Shown: positions 36,745 to 45,702, counted from the first letter of the stretch. The stretch is 64,000 nucleotides of DNA from Segatella baroniae B14 (GCF_022024235.1 NZ_CP091799.1:722001-786000), one strand, 5' to 3'. A program made the numbers and translations. Notes: generated by a model from the sequence alone, not told the origin.

Positions 36745-37365
36745 ATGGTATCACAAGAAACTCAAGATAAACTTAAAGAGATCCGTTCATCTTTCCGATT
36801 ATTGATGAACGGACCTGTTTCACAATCTATGCGTGATAAGGGAATCGATTATAAGATTAACTGGGGCGTTCCATTGATGGAACTAAAACGTATGTCGACA
36901 GAGTATGGCAAGGATTATGATCTTGCTATCGAACTTTGGAAAGACCATGTGCGAGAATGCAAATTATTAGCAACAATGATCATGCCTGTTGATAAAATGT
37001 TGCCGGAAATCACTGATATCTGGATGGAGAGTGTAGATAATCAAGAACTTGTAGAGCAATTGGTATTTAATCTGCTGCAATATGTTAATTATGCACCAGT
37101 TATTGCTTATCAGTGGATGGCCGAAAATCGCCCATATTACCAAATCGCAGCTTATCATATTTTGTCTCGACTCTTTATGAATGGGCAACAACCAAACGAG
37201 CGTGGTATCAATGAATTTCTCGATCAGGTTGGTGTAGCCCTTCAGAGCAATCAGCTTAATGTGAAGCATGCAGCAGCCAACTGTGTTCAGCGGTTTGCAC
37301 AATTAGGCGAAGTATACAAGCGTATGGCAAAGTCTGCACTTAAGGATCTGATTGAGATCTTTTGA
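36745..37365 (+). CDS. AlkD-like HEAT-repeat protein (DNA alkylation repair family)
   Basis: The product is 206 residues, all-helical, with no export signal. The sequence (GVPLMELKRMSTEYGKDYDL, WKDHVRECKLLATMIM and later helices) fits the ALK/HEAT fold of DNA alkylation repair proteins such as AlkD, which excise N3/N7-alkyl purines. It is shorter than the roughly 230-residue AlkD, and I cannot confirm the catalytic Trp/Asp/Trp set by eye. It may therefore be one of the divergent AlkD-like proteins without proven glycosylase activity. It lies 34 bp after dpp III and is probably cotranscribed. Confidence 0.7.
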   Translation: MVSQETQDKLKEIRSSFRLLMNGPVSQSMRDKGIDYKINWGVPLMELKRMSTEYGKDYDLAIELWKDHVRECKLLATMIMPVDKMLPEITDIWMESVDNQELVEQLVFNLLQYVNYAPVIAYQWMAENRPYYQIAAYHILSRLFMNGQQPNERGINEFLDQVGVALQSNQLNVKHAAANCVQRFAQLGEVYKRMAKSALKDLIEIF

Positions 37366-37451
37366 AATGTCTCAATATTGTACGACAGTAATTAAAGTTA
37401 TTTGCTAAAAGCAACAAAAAATTATCATTTCTGTCGATTTCCTTACATTCT

Positions 37452-37484
37452 TTTGTTATATGTGGCGAAAATTTAGTAACTTTG
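37452..37484 (+). promoter_or_regulatory. Promoter of the fur-purA transcript
   Basis: TTTG (37452-37455) and TAACTTTG (37477-37484) are separated by 21 bp. The start point would be near 37491, which favours ATG 37513 over 37495 as the start of the Fur-family gene. Confidence 0.65.
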
Positions 37485-37512
37485 GAGGCGTTTTGTGTTA
37501 TGTATATGCAAG

Positions 37513-38019
37513 ATGAAAGAGAATTTAGTAAATAAAGCAAGGGAAATCCTTGATAATTATTTGGTAGCCCGAGGTCATCGGAAGACACCTGAGCGCTATA
37601 ACATCTTAGAAGCTTGTTATAGTCTTAAAGGGCACTTCTCTCTAGAAGATTTAGGAAGCCTTCTCGAAAAACGTAATTTTCGAGTTAGTAGAGCTACCCT
37701 TTATAATACTATGCGCCTCTTTGTTGAACTCCGTATTCTTACTCGTCATAATCTGCTCGATGGCACCAAGTATGAAGTGTGTGATGATCGAGATGACCAT
37801 GTGCATCAAGTGTGTACAGTGTGTGGTAAGGTTACAGAGATTTATGTACCACAGATAACACAGGCGGTCCATGATGCAGAATTAAAAGGATTTCGTAAAA
37901 ATGGCTTTACCTTATATATATATGGGGTATGTGTCCATTGTCAAGCGAAATTTTCCAAACGTATATTAGTGGATGAAGAAGAAAAATCTAAGAAACCAAA
38001 TAAAAATGAACACAGGTAA
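37513..38019 (+). CDS. Fur-family metal-dependent transcriptional regulator
   Basis: The protein is about 168 residues from ATG 37513; ATG 37495 adds six residues but sits almost on the predicted transcript start. The winged helix (RKTPERYNILEACYSLKGHF, then RVSRATLYNTMRLF recognition helix) and dimerisation domain (DDHVHQVCTVCGKV and GVCVHCQAKF, two CxxC pairs for structural zinc) are intact. It ends in a basic tail. The gene overlaps purA by 14 bp, an unusual pairing that may couple a metal or redox signal to adenine synthesis. Whether it senses iron, zinc or peroxide cannot be told. The other Fur-family gene at 42003 looks more PerR-like. Confidence 0.88.
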   Translation: MKENLVNKAREILDNYLVARGHRKTPERYNILEACYSLKGHFSLEDLGSLLEKRNFRVSRATLYNTMRLFVELRILTRHNLLDGTKYEVCDDRDDHVHQVCTVCGKVTEIYVPQITQAVHDAELKGFRKNGFTLYIYGVCVHCQAKFSKRILVDEEEKSKKPNKNEHR

Positions 38020-39283
38020 AGTAGATGTCCTTCTCGGTTTGCAGTGGGGCGATGAAGGCAAAGGTAAGGTTGTCGACGTTTTGACACCTAAGTATGATGT
38101 TGTGGCTCGTTTCCAGGGTGGTCCTAATGCTGGTCACACGTTAGAGTTTGAAGGTCAGAAGTATGTACTTCGTTCTATTCCTTCTGGTATCTTTCAAGGT
38201 GGTAAGGTTAACATCATCGGTAACGGTGTTGTTTTAGCTCCAGACCTTTTCATGGGAGAGGCTAAGGATTTAGAGAAAAGTGGTCACGATCTTAAGAGTC
38301 GATTGCATATCTCTAAGAAAGCTCATCTCATAATGCCTACACATCGTCTGCTCGATAAGGCTATTGAAGCTGCTAAGGGTAAGAATAAGGTAGGTACCAC
38401 AGGTAAAGGTATCGGGCCTACTTATACAGATAAGATTAGCCGTAATGGTCTTCGTGTAGGTGATATCCTCGAAAACTTTGAGCAAAAGTATGCTCAGCAT
38501 AAGGAACGCCACATGAAGCGTCTAGCAGAACTTGGTTGGACAGATTTTTCTACGCTCGAAGAAACTGAAAAAGTTTGGATGGAGGGTGTTGAATATATGA
38601 AGAGCTTTAAGTTTGTAGATAGCGAGCACGAAATCAATAACATCCTTCGCAGTGGCAAAGATATTCTCTGTGAGGGTGCTCAGGGTACTATGCTAGATGT
38701 AGATTTTGGTAGCTATCCGTTTGTTACCTCTTCTAATACCGTATGTGCAGGTGCATGTACTGGTTTAGGTATTGGTCCTAACAAGATAGGCAATGTATAT
38801 GGTATTATGAAAGCCTATTGTACACGTGTAGGTGCTGGTCCTTTCCCAACAGAATTGTTTGATGAAGTTGGCAAGAAGATACGTGATCTCGGTCATGAAT
38901 ATGGTGCAGTTACAGGTCGTGAGCGTCGTTGTGGCTGGTGCGACTTGATTCAGCTTCGTTATTCATGCATGATTAATGGTGTCACTCAGCTTATCCTTAT
39001 GAAGAGTGATGTGCTTGATACATTCCCTGTAATTAAAGCTTGTGTAGGTTACAAACTCCCTAATGGTGAAGAAACACAGGAGTTGCCATATGAAATCGAC
39101 GGGGTAGAGCCAATCTACAAAGAATTTAAGGGTTGGAACACAGATATGACTAAGATGACTAGTGAGGATCAATTCCCTGCTGAATTCAAGGCTTACATAC
39201 AGTTCCTCGAGGAGTTCCTCGAAACTCCTATTAAGGTGGTTTCTATCGGCCCAGACCGTGATCAAACCATCGTAAGAAAGTAA
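38006..39283 (+). CDS. purA: Adenylosuccinate synthetase
   Basis: This 425-residue enzyme condenses IMP with aspartate using GTP, the first committed step to AMP. The start at ATG 38006 (MNTGKVDVLLGLQWGDEGKGK) is the one that fits the family; the frame is open 11 codons upstream. Key motifs are QWGDEGKGK near the N-terminus, GGPNAGHT, GTTGKGIGPTYTDKISR, the QGTMLDVDFGSYPFVTSS loop and TGRERRCGWCDL near the C-terminus. It starts inside the 3' end of the Fur-family gene. Confidence 0.97.
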   Translation: MNTGKVDVLLGLQWGDEGKGKVVDVLTPKYDVVARFQGGPNAGHTLEFEGQKYVLRSIPSGIFQGGKVNIIGNGVVLAPDLFMGEAKDLEKSGHDLKSRLHISKKAHLIMPTHRLLDKAIEAAKGKNKVGTTGKGIGPTYTDKISRNGLRVGDILENFEQKYAQHKERHMKRLAELGWTDFSTLEETEKVWMEGVEYMKSFKFVDSEHEINNILRSGKDILCEGAQGTMLDVDFGSYPFVTSSNTVCAGACTGLGIGPNKIGNVYGIMKAYCTRVGAGPFPTELFDEVGKKIRDLGHEYGAVTGRERRCGWCDLIQLRYSCMINGVTQLILMKSDVLDTFPVIKACVGYKLPNGEETQELPYEIDGVEPIYKEFKGWNTDMTKMTSEDQFPAEFKAYIQFLEEFLETPIKVVSIGPDRDQTIVRK

Positions 39284-39303
39284 TACGTTATTGTAATCAT
39301 AAT

Positions 39304-39349
39304 ACGTGGGCATGAAATACACCTTAACAGTGTGTTTCATGCCTAACGT
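39304..39349 (+). other. Long stem-loop between purA and hisS
   Basis: GGCATGAAATACAC (39309-39322) pairs with GTGTGTTTCATGCC (39330-39343) through 14 bp including one G-U, with a 7-nt loop. ACGT/ACGT at the base extend it. No T tract follows on either strand, so it is not a classical terminator. Processing, mRNA stability or hisS attenuation are possible. Confidence 0.65.
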
Positions 39350-39372
39350 GTCTAATAAAAATAAAGAATAAG

Positions 39373-40761
39373 ATGGCTCAAAAACCAGGTATTCCTAAGG
39401 GAACACGCGACTTTGGCCCAGTAGAAATGGCCAAGCGCAATTATATATTTAATACGATAAAAGAAGTGTACGCGCTGTATGGTTTCCAACAGATTGAGAC
39501 TCCTAGTATGGAGAATCTATCAACTTTGATGGGTAAGTATGGTGACGAAGGTGATAAATTGTTGTTTAAGGTACTTAATTCAGGTGATTATCTCAAAAAA
39601 ATATCAGATGAGGAACTTGCTGAGCGAAATGTACTCAAACTTCAGTCTAAGCTCTGTGAAAAAGGTTTGCGCTATGACCTTACCGTGCCTTTTGCCCGCT
39701 ACGTGGTGATGCATCGTGATGAACTTCAGATGCCTTTCAAGCGCTATCAGATTCAGCCAGTATGGCGTGCAGACCGTCCTCAGAAGGGTCGTTATCGTGA
39801 ATTCTATCAGTGCGATGCTGATATTGTAGGATCAGACTCTCTTCTCAATGAAGTTGAGCTCATGCAAATCGTCGATACCGTATTTACTCGCTTTGGTATT
39901 CGTGTTCAGATTAAGATTAATAACCGTAAGATTCTTGCTGGTATCGCTGAAGTTATCGGTGCACCAGAGAAAATGGTTGATATTACTGTTGCTATTGATA
40001 AACTCGACAAGATTGGACTTGACAATGTTAACCTTGAACTTAAGGAAGACGGTCTGAGTGACGATGCTATTGCTAAGTTGCAGCCTATCCTTAGCCTAAG
40101 TGGTAGCAATGATGAGAAGCTTGCTACTATCAAGACAGTTCTTTCAGATTCAGAAACGGGTCTTAAAGGAGTAGAAGAGGTGAAGTTTATATTGGATACC
40201 CTTAAGACTATGGGTCTTAAGAATGAGATGCAACTCGATTTAACTTTGGCTCGTGGTTTGAATTATTATACTGGAGCTATCTTCGAAGTTAAGGCACTTG
40301 ATACTCCTATGGGTAGTATCACTGGTGGTGGTCGTTATGATAACCTTACTGGAATTTTCGGTATGCCAGGTCTTAGTGGAGTTGGTATCAGCTTCGGTGC
40401 TGACCGTATCTATGATGTACTAGATGCACTTGATCTTTATCCTAAGGATTCTATCAATGCTACACAAGTTATTTTTATAAATTTTGGCGATAAAGAGACA
40501 GCATATTCTTTACCAGTACTTAAGGCATGTCGTGAGGCAGGTATACGTGCAGAAATCTTCCCAGATGCAGCTAAAATGAAGAAGCAGATGAATTATGCAA
40601 ATGCTAAGCATATAGCTTATGCTGTATTTACGGGGGATAGCGAAATCGAAGCAGGCAAGGTAACTGTTAAGGATATGGAGATGGGTGGTCAGAAATTGGT
40701 TTCTACCGAAGAGCTGATTGCTATCGTTTCTAATGGCACCAAAATTGCCAAGGAGGCATAA
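39373..40761 (+). CDS. hisS: Histidyl-tRNA synthetase
   Basis: This is a 462-residue class II synthetase. Motif 1 is near the N-terminal [12 protein letters not shown], motif 2 is FQIQP-type ([24 protein letters not shown], residues about 117-140), and the histidine-specific [15 protein letters not shown] loop and motif 3 ([13 protein letters not shown] ... [11 protein letters not shown]) follow. The C-terminal anticodon-binding domain begins near residue 365. The length is a little above the E. coli enzyme (424). It lies 90 bp after purA, beyond the stem-loop. Confidence 0.96.
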   Translation: MAQKPGIPKGTRDFGPVEMAKRNYIFNTIKEVYALYGFQQIETPSMENLSTLMGKYGDEGDKLLFKVLNSGDYLKKISDEELAERNVLKLQSKLCEKGLRYDLTVPFARYVVMHRDELQMPFKRYQIQPVWRADRPQKGRYREFYQCDADIVGSDSLLNEVELMQIVDTVFTRFGIRVQIKINNRKILAGIAEVIGAPEKMVDITVAIDKLDKIGLDNVNLELKEDGLSDDAIAKLQPILSLSGSNDEKLATIKTVLSDSETGLKGVEEVKFILDTLKTMGLKNEMQLDLTLARGLNYYTGAIFEVKALDTPMGSITGGGRYDNLTGIFGMPGLSGVGISFGADRIYDVLDALDLYPKDSINATQVIFINFGDKETAYSLPVLKACREAGIRAEIFPDAAKMKKQMNYANAKHIAYAVFTGDSEIEAGKVTVKDMEMGGQKLVSTEELIAIVSNGTKIAKEA

Positions 40762-40799
40762 TTTTGCCCCTGATGAATTAATAAACCTACAAATCTACA

Positions 40800-41801
40800 A
40801 TGAAAAAAATTACGCAGCTACTTAGTATGTTGCTGATAGCTCTGGCGCTTACCTCAGGTAAGCACCAGACTACTATCTTTGTTATTGGAGATAGTACAGC
40901 AGCTGAAAAAGACAAATATAAAACAGATCCAGAACGTGGTTGGGGCATGGTGCTACAAGGTTTTTTTGATGAAGATATTCGTGTAGAAAATCATGCTCGT
41001 AATGGTCGCTCTTCTAAGAGTTTTATCAATGAGGGTCGATGGCAGAAAGTGCTAGACAATATGAAGCCTGGTGATTATGTACTTATTCAGTTTGGTCATA
41101 ATGATGAAAAGTCTGGCGAAACCCGACACACAGATCCTGGCACTACCTTCGATTACAATATGGAACGTTTCGTTAATGAGACACGTGCCAAAGGTGCTTA
41201 TCCGGTATTGCTCAATGCTGTGGTTCGTAGATGTTTTTGGACAAATGCACCTAAGAACGACGATGATGAAAAACTTCGCAATACCACTTATGATGGTCAG
41301 GAGCGTATTACCAGCGACACATTGATTGATACTCATGGTGCTTACGTTGTTGCTCCAAAAAATGTAGCAAGGAAGATGAAAGTTCCATTTATAAATGCTA
41401 CTAAGATTACCCACGATATAGAGCAAAGGTTGGGTGTGATAGGAAGCCGAAAATTGCATATGTGGTACTTACCTGGTGAGAATGCACAAGTGCCAAAAGG
41501 TAAAAAAGATAATACACATTATAATATAGAAGGTGCTCGTATTGTAGCAGGAGCTATTGTTGATGAATTGGGTAAACTAGTGCCTCAATTGCAGAAACAT
41601 ATTCATCATTATAAATATGTTGTGTCTGCAGAGGGTAGAGGTAACTATATGGATTTGCAGCAAGCTATTGATGCAGTACCTGATGGACAAAAAGAGAAAA
41701 GCGAAGTTCTTATTCTCGATGGTACCTGGAAGAAACCAGTTATTGCTAAGAGCAAAAAAATAAAATTGATTAAGTATTCTTCAGTAAAGATTACTAAATA
41801 G
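40800..41801 (+). CDS. CE12 rhamnogalacturonan acetylesterase with a vestigial C-terminal pectinesterase segment
   Basis: This is a 333-residue exported SGNH hydrolase. The signal peptide is about 1-20. Catalytic residues are Ser32 (GDST), block-III GHND at 99-102, and Asp237/His240 (DNTHYN). It should remove acetyl groups from rhamnogalacturonan. Residues 271-333 (KYVVSAEGRGNYMDLQQAID onward) match the N-terminal first turn of a CE8 pectin methylesterase beta-helix but stop before any catalytic residue. Related Bacteroidetes proteins fuse CE12 and full CE8 domains, so this looks like a decayed fusion. It is functionally linked to the GH28 gene at 19.9 kb though not adjacent. Confidence 0.88.
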   Translation: MKKITQLLSMLLIALALTSGKHQTTIFVIGDSTAAEKDKYKTDPERGWGMVLQGFFDEDIRVENHARNGRSSKSFINEGRWQKVLDNMKPGDYVLIQFGHNDEKSGETRHTDPGTTFDYNMERFVNETRAKGAYPVLLNAVVRRCFWTNAPKNDDDEKLRNTTYDGQERITSDTLIDTHGAYVVAPKNVARKMKVPFINATKITHDIEQRLGVIGSRKLHMWYLPGENAQVPKGKKDNTHYNIEGARIVAGAIVDELGKLVPQLQKHIHHYKYVVSAEGRGNYMDLQQAIDAVPDGQKEKSEVLILDGTWKKPVIAKSKKIKLIKYSSVKITK

Positions 41802-41803
41802 TT

Positions 41804-41842
41804 AAAAGCCGATATTCGTATTTCTGAATATCGGCTTTTTTT
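41804..41842 (+). terminator. Intrinsic terminator after the CE12 gene
   Basis: AAAAGCCGATATTC pairs with GAATATCGGCTTTT through 14 bp with an 8-nt loop and a run of seven Ts. It starts two bases after the stop codon. Confidence 0.85.
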
Positions 41843-41925
41843 GTTGAACCTAGCTATTGGAAGTCGTACTTGATGTTCTATTTATTTAATTATTATTGCT
41901 AAATGTAATTTTTTTAAATATAATG

Positions 41926-41940
41926 TTGTAATAATTACAA
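41926..41940 (+). promoter_or_regulatory. PerR/Fur-type operator
   Basis: TTGTAATAATTACAA is a perfect 7-1-7 inverted repeat. It differs from the Bacillus PerR box TTATAATnATTATAA by one base per half. It lies 5 bp upstream of the -33 element of the Fur-family gene at 42003. A half-matching second copy (TTATAATAAATTAAA, 41952-41966) lies between the -33 and -7 elements. Confidence 0.7.
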
Positions 41941-41945
41941 AATTG

Positions 41946-41977
41946 TTTGGATTATAATAAATTAAATATTATATTTG
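41946..41977 (+). promoter_or_regulatory. Promoter of the PerR-like/rubrerythrin genes
   Basis: TTTG (41946-41949) and TATATTTG (41970-41977) are separated by 20 bp. It is flanked by a PerR-type box upstream and overlapped by a weaker copy, so repression by the downstream gene product is likely. Confidence 0.75.
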
Positions 41978-42002
41978 CAATAATAAAGGTTATTAGAAAT
42001 AT

Positions 42003-42431
42003 ATGACAGATAGAGAAGAAGCACTCAAACGCTTAACAGATAGAGGAGTACGTCCTTCGGTTCAAAGAATTGCCATTATGGAGTATTTGCTTACACATCA
42101 TACTCATCCTACTGTAGATGATGTTTATCAAGGACTTTGTGACGACATTCCAACACTTAGTAAGACTACAGTGTACAACACGTTACGACTTCTTGCAGAT
42201 CATAATGCAGCACAGATGCTTACCATAGACGATCATCGTGTTTGCTATGATGGTGATACTCGTTCTCACGTACATTTCTTTTGCAAACAGTGTGGTAAGG
42301 TTATTGACTTTTTTGACGAAGATGCTCCAGTACCATCAAAGCCACGAGTTATTCTAGGTAATATAGTAGAAGAGCAGCACCTTTATTATAAAGGAATTTG
42401 TGCTGATTGTGCAGCAAAAAAACACGTATGA
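42003..42431 (+). CDS. PerR-like Fur-family peroxide/metal regulator
   Basis: This 142-residue regulator has a winged helix (RPSVQRIAIMEYLLTHHTHP, TLSKTTVYNTLRLL recognition helix), the HVHFFCKQCGKV metal region, and a second Cys pair GICADC; together these make the two-CxxC structural zinc site. The PerR-type palindrome in its own promoter and the peroxide-reducing rubrerythrin 77 bp downstream point to a PerR role: derepression on peroxide stress. The assignment over Fur is inferred from context, since the regulatory Asp/His set cannot be proved by eye. Confidence 0.82.
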   Translation: MTDREEALKRLTDRGVRPSVQRIAIMEYLLTHHTHPTVDDVYQGLCDDIPTLSKTTVYNTLRLLADHNAAQMLTIDDHRVCYDGDTRSHVHFFCKQCGKVIDFFDEDAPVPSKPRVILGNIVEEQHLYYKGICADCAAKKHV

Positions 42432-42508
42432 ATTAAAATAGGAAAATAATTATAGGCTACCAAATAGTCTTTATTATCCATTAAACATTATTATACAACT
42501 AAACAATT

Positions 42509-43066
42509 ATGAAGAAAAAATTTATCTGTACCGTTTGTGGTTACATTTATGAAGGTGAAGAAGCTCCTGAAGCATGTCCAGTTTGTAAAGCTAGTTCTGA
42601 CAAGTTTAAAGAGATGGAAAATACAACTCCTGATCTTGAACTCGCTACTGTACATTATCTTGGTGCAGCTTATAAGGAAGGTGTTTCTCAGGAACTCATC
42701 CAGCATTGTAAGGATACTTTTGCAGGCGAGTGCAGCGAAGTAGGTATGTATTTGGCTATGGCTCGCCAAGCTGATCGTGAGGGTTATCCAGAAGTAGCTC
42801 GTACATATGAGCACTATGCTTACGAAGAGGCAGAACATGCAGCTCGTTATGCTGAACTTTTGGGTGAGGTCTTAGGTTCTACCAAGGAGAATTTATTTGC
42901 TCGTATTCAAGCAGAGAAGGGTGCTTGTGCTGAAAAGTTCGAAATGGCTAAGTTGGCTAAGAAAGAAGGCAATGATACTCTTCATGATACTATTCACGAG
43001 ATGGCCAAAGACGAAGCTCGTCATGCTGCAGGTTTCTTAGGTCTTTATAAGAGATTCTTTGAATAA
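42509..43066 (+). CDS. Reverse rubrerythrin (rubredoxin domain first)
   Basis: This is a 185-residue non-haem iron protein that reduces hydrogen peroxide, and possibly oxygen, in anaerobes. The rubredoxin domain is at the N-terminus with Cys7, Cys10, Cys23 and Cys26 (CTVCGY and CPVCK). The four-helix di-iron domain follows, with E-x-x-H-type motifs (YEHYAYEEAEHAARY and MAKDEARHAAGF). That order is reversed compared with classical rubrerythrin. It lies 77 bp after the PerR-like gene with no separate promoter visible, so it is probably cotranscribed and peroxide-inducible. Confidence 0.92.
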   Translation: MKKKFICTVCGYIYEGEEAPEACPVCKASSDKFKEMENTTPDLELATVHYLGAAYKEGVSQELIQHCKDTFAGECSEVGMYLAMARQADREGYPEVARTYEHYAYEEAEHAARYAELLGEVLGSTKENLFARIQAEKGACAEKFEMAKLAKKEGNDTLHDTIHEMAKDEARHAAGFLGLYKRFFE

Positions 43067-43131
43067 TGCTAAGAATTTAGCGAATAGAATATAACAAATA
43101 ATTGAATCATCTATTTGTTTTATTCGAAATT

Positions 43132-43170
43132 AAATAATCCTCGAGTCATATAAGACCCGAGGATTATTTT
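43132..43170. terminator. Bidirectional terminator between rubrerythrin and the receptor gene
   Basis: AAATAATCCTCG pairs with CGAGGATTATTTT, extended by GTC/GAC, with T-rich runs on both strands. A second inverted repeat (CGAATA and AACAAATA with TATTTGTT and TATTCG, 43081-43126) precedes it. Confidence 0.75.
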
Positions 43171-43194
43171 GTAATTGTATTATTAATCTGATTT

Positions 43195-45702
43195 TTACAT
43201 ATCACCACCGCCAGAATATCCTCCTGTCATATCTGTATCATCGTCTTGCATATTTTGGCCATCAGGTTTCCCCTTCTTTTTACTATTATTATTACCAAAG
43301 TTCCAGGTCAGAGTGAAGTTTACCTTACGTCCACCACGTCTATTCAACTGATAACGTGTAAATGTATCTGTTTCAGTATAAGTCTGCCATTTTCTAGTAT
43401 CCAGCAAGTCACGACAGCTGATTGAAAGGCTCAACTTTTTGTTAAAGAAATTCTTGCGAACACCCAGATCTACACTGTAGTTCGCTTTGCGATACCCCTG
43501 CACCGTTGTCTGTCGTGAATTATATCGACCGCTCAGTTGCAAGCTAATGTCGTAAGGCAGAATCAAGCTACCTGTCATTCGAGCATTCCATTGGAAATTA
43601 TCTCTTTCCTCGCCTGTAATTGTTTGCCCATCAATATTATAGCTGAAACCGTCAAGCTTGTAGTAGTAGCCATTCACATTAGTAGTCAAGTCGAAATTCT
43701 TTCCAAACTTATTTTTAAGAGTCATCTCTAAGCCGCTGCTCTGACTTTTGGCAATATTCTTGGTAGTGCTATACATAATATTGTCAGCAGAATTTTGCCA
43801 ACTTATGCGCTGCATAACGTCTGTAGTAGGGCGATAGTACGCACTTATAAGCAGTGAGTGTTGTGTCCATGTACGCAAGTAGTTAAGAGAGAACGAGTTA
43901 GAGTATTCTGGAGTAAGTTCAGGGTTACCGAAAGATATCATAGTAGCATCTCTTGTATCTTTGAAAGAATTAAGCTGACCGCCCCAAGGACGACGAAGTC
44001 TGCGAGTATAGTTTAATTGTAACTGATCATTAGGAGTAAGCTGGTAGCTCATAAATACACTAGGGAAGAGTTTGAAGAAATCCTTCTTGAAAGCAGGGTC
44101 ACGCTTTGTTGCATCGTGTTCCTGATCCCAAGTATAGCTTTCGGTATTCACCTTCCAGTATTCGCCGCGAAGCCCTCCCATCAGGCTGAAGTTACCAAAC
44201 TTGTATGATAAGGTAAGATATCCAGCATGTAAATCCATGTCGTAGATGAAACGGTTATAGTAGAGTTTATCTTCTGTTTTATTCACACCATCCCAAGTAT
44301 CATCAATCCACGATTCCTGTGGAGAATTTTCGTGTGAGAGAGTAGCTTGATAACCAGCCTGCAACATGAAAGCATCCGTAATAGGGTTTTCATAATCTAG
44401 CTTAAAGTCCCAATTTCGATTGTTCATTTTCATTGGGCGAGACTGATAAGCGTATTCAGAAGCCTTCGCATCATCACCATAATAAGTTGTAGAGTCCTGA
44501 TACAGATTATCCATATTCATCTTCCATCGGTTGTAACTAGCTGTGAAATCGAGGAAGTGTCTTTCTGTAAAGTTATGGCGATAATTATATTCCACGTGCT
44601 GCATGAGCATACGACCATTGGTATGGCTACGTCGATACATCATGCGTGTATCCATATCGGCTCCAATTACACCATAGTGATAGGGTAGAAACTGCCAATT
44701 GTTCATCTTGCCGGTCATGAGCATTCCTGTAATACCCATATCATCTTTATCCGTCAAGTGCCAAGTAAGTCCCGCGCGAGTAAAAATATTATTACCCAAG
44801 TTAGGTGAAGTGCCATGGTAAGTTTGATACTGGTGAGTATTAAAATACTCCTGCTCAGAGTCGGTTTTGCCTACATTTTCACGATGGCGATAGCCGACAC
44901 TGGCAAAAGCATCCAGCTTACTGCTGTTATAATTTATATTGAAACTTGTGTTGGCACCACCTCTTGTATCAGCCCCTGCCTGTACGCTACCATAGTAACC
45001 TGCTTTGCGATTTTTTTTCAGTACGATATTGATGATACCTGCACTACCTTCTGCTGAGAACTTAGCCGATGGATTATCGATGACCTCTACACGTTCGATA
45101 CTTTCTGCAGGTAGTTGTTCCAATATCTGTGCACGGTTATCTGTTGTTAATCCACTTGCTTTACCATTTATCCATATTTCCACGCTCGAATTACCTCGGA
45201 GCGATACGTTTCCGTCGTTATCAACTTCGACTGAAGGAATATTTTCGAGTACATCAGTAGCTGCCTGACCGGCATTTGATACCAAGGATCCTACATCGAA
45301 AGTTTTACGATCCACCTCCAGTTTCATAGTAGACTGCTGACCAGTAATCGTTACTTCTTTTAGCATTTTAGCATCCTCAGTCATATAGAGAGCAGGATAT
45401 GAAATATTTTGGTTTTTATCAGAAATAGTAAATCTACGAGTGACATCTCTATAGCCGATGCAAGTAAGAGTAATCGTATATTGACCATTTGGAAGTTTGC
45501 CAATATTAAATTTTCCGTCGATATCAGAAATAGCTCCACCTGCGATTTTGGCAGAATCAGACTGTGAGGTAATTTTGATATTTACGAATTCCAGTGGAGT
45601 ATTCGAGTTCTTATCCAGAATCTTTCCCTTAATGTTACCTTCTGTAGCCCAAGCACCACTTATGCTCATGGCTGTTAGGAGTAGTAATGTTGTACGTTTC
45701 AT
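43195..45702 (-). CDS. TonB-dependent-receptor-like outer membrane protein (OMP_b-brl_3 type)
   Basis: The protein has 835 residues. A signal peptide (1-19) is followed by a carboxypeptidase-regulatory-like domain (about 22-110, NIKGKILDKNSNTPLEFVN start), a plug domain (about 118-235, VLENIPSVEVDNDGNVSLRG and AEGSAGIINIVLKK), and a 22-strand-type barrel. It ends in a Lys/Asp/Gly-rich tail (KKKGKPDGQNMQDDDTDMTG) instead of the usual terminal aromatic. It has no SusD partner, so it belongs to the SusD-independent barrel family whose substrates are mostly unknown. The tail is odd and may be surface-exposed or periplasmic. No strong promoter is visible upstream. Confidence 0.87.
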   Translation of the reverse strand: MKRTTLLLLTAMSISGAWATEGNIKGKILDKNSNTPLEFVNIKITSQSDSAKIAGGAISDIDGKFNIGKLPNGQYTITLTCIGYRDVTRRFTISDKNQNISYPALYMTEDAKMLKEVTITGQQSTMKLEVDRKTFDVGSLVSNAGQAATDVLENIPSVEVDNDGNVSLRGNSSVEIWINGKASGLTTDNRAQILEQLPAESIERVEVIDNPSAKFSAEGSAGIINIVLKKNRKAGYYGSVQAGADTRGGANTSFNINYNSSKLDAFASVGYRHRENVGKTDSEQEYFNTHQYQTYHGTSPNLGNNIFTRAGLTWHLTDKDDMGITGMLMTGKMNNWQFLPYHYGVIGADMDTRMMYRRSHTNGRMLMQHVEYNYRHNFTERHFLDFTASYNRWKMNMDNLYQDSTTYYGDDAKASEYAYQSRPMKMNNRNWDFKLDYENPITDAFMLQAGYQATLSHENSPQESWIDDTWDGVNKTEDKLYYNRFIYDMDLHAGYLTLSYKFGNFSLMGGLRGEYWKVNTESYTWDQEHDATKRDPAFKKDFFKLFPSVFMSYQLTPNDQLQLNYTRRLRRPWGGQLNSFKDTRDATMISFGNPELTPEYSNSFSLNYLRTWTQHSLLISAYYRPTTDVMQRISWQNSADNIMYSTTKNIAKSQSSGLEMTLKNKFGKNFDLTTNVNGYYYKLDGFSYNIDGQTITGEERDNFQWNARMTGSLILPYDISLQLSGRYNSRQTTVQGYRKANYSVDLGVRKNFFNKKLSLSISCRDLLDTRKWQTYTETDTFTRYQLNRRGGRKVNFTLTWNFGNNNSKKKGKPDGQNMQDDDTDMTGGYSGGGDM

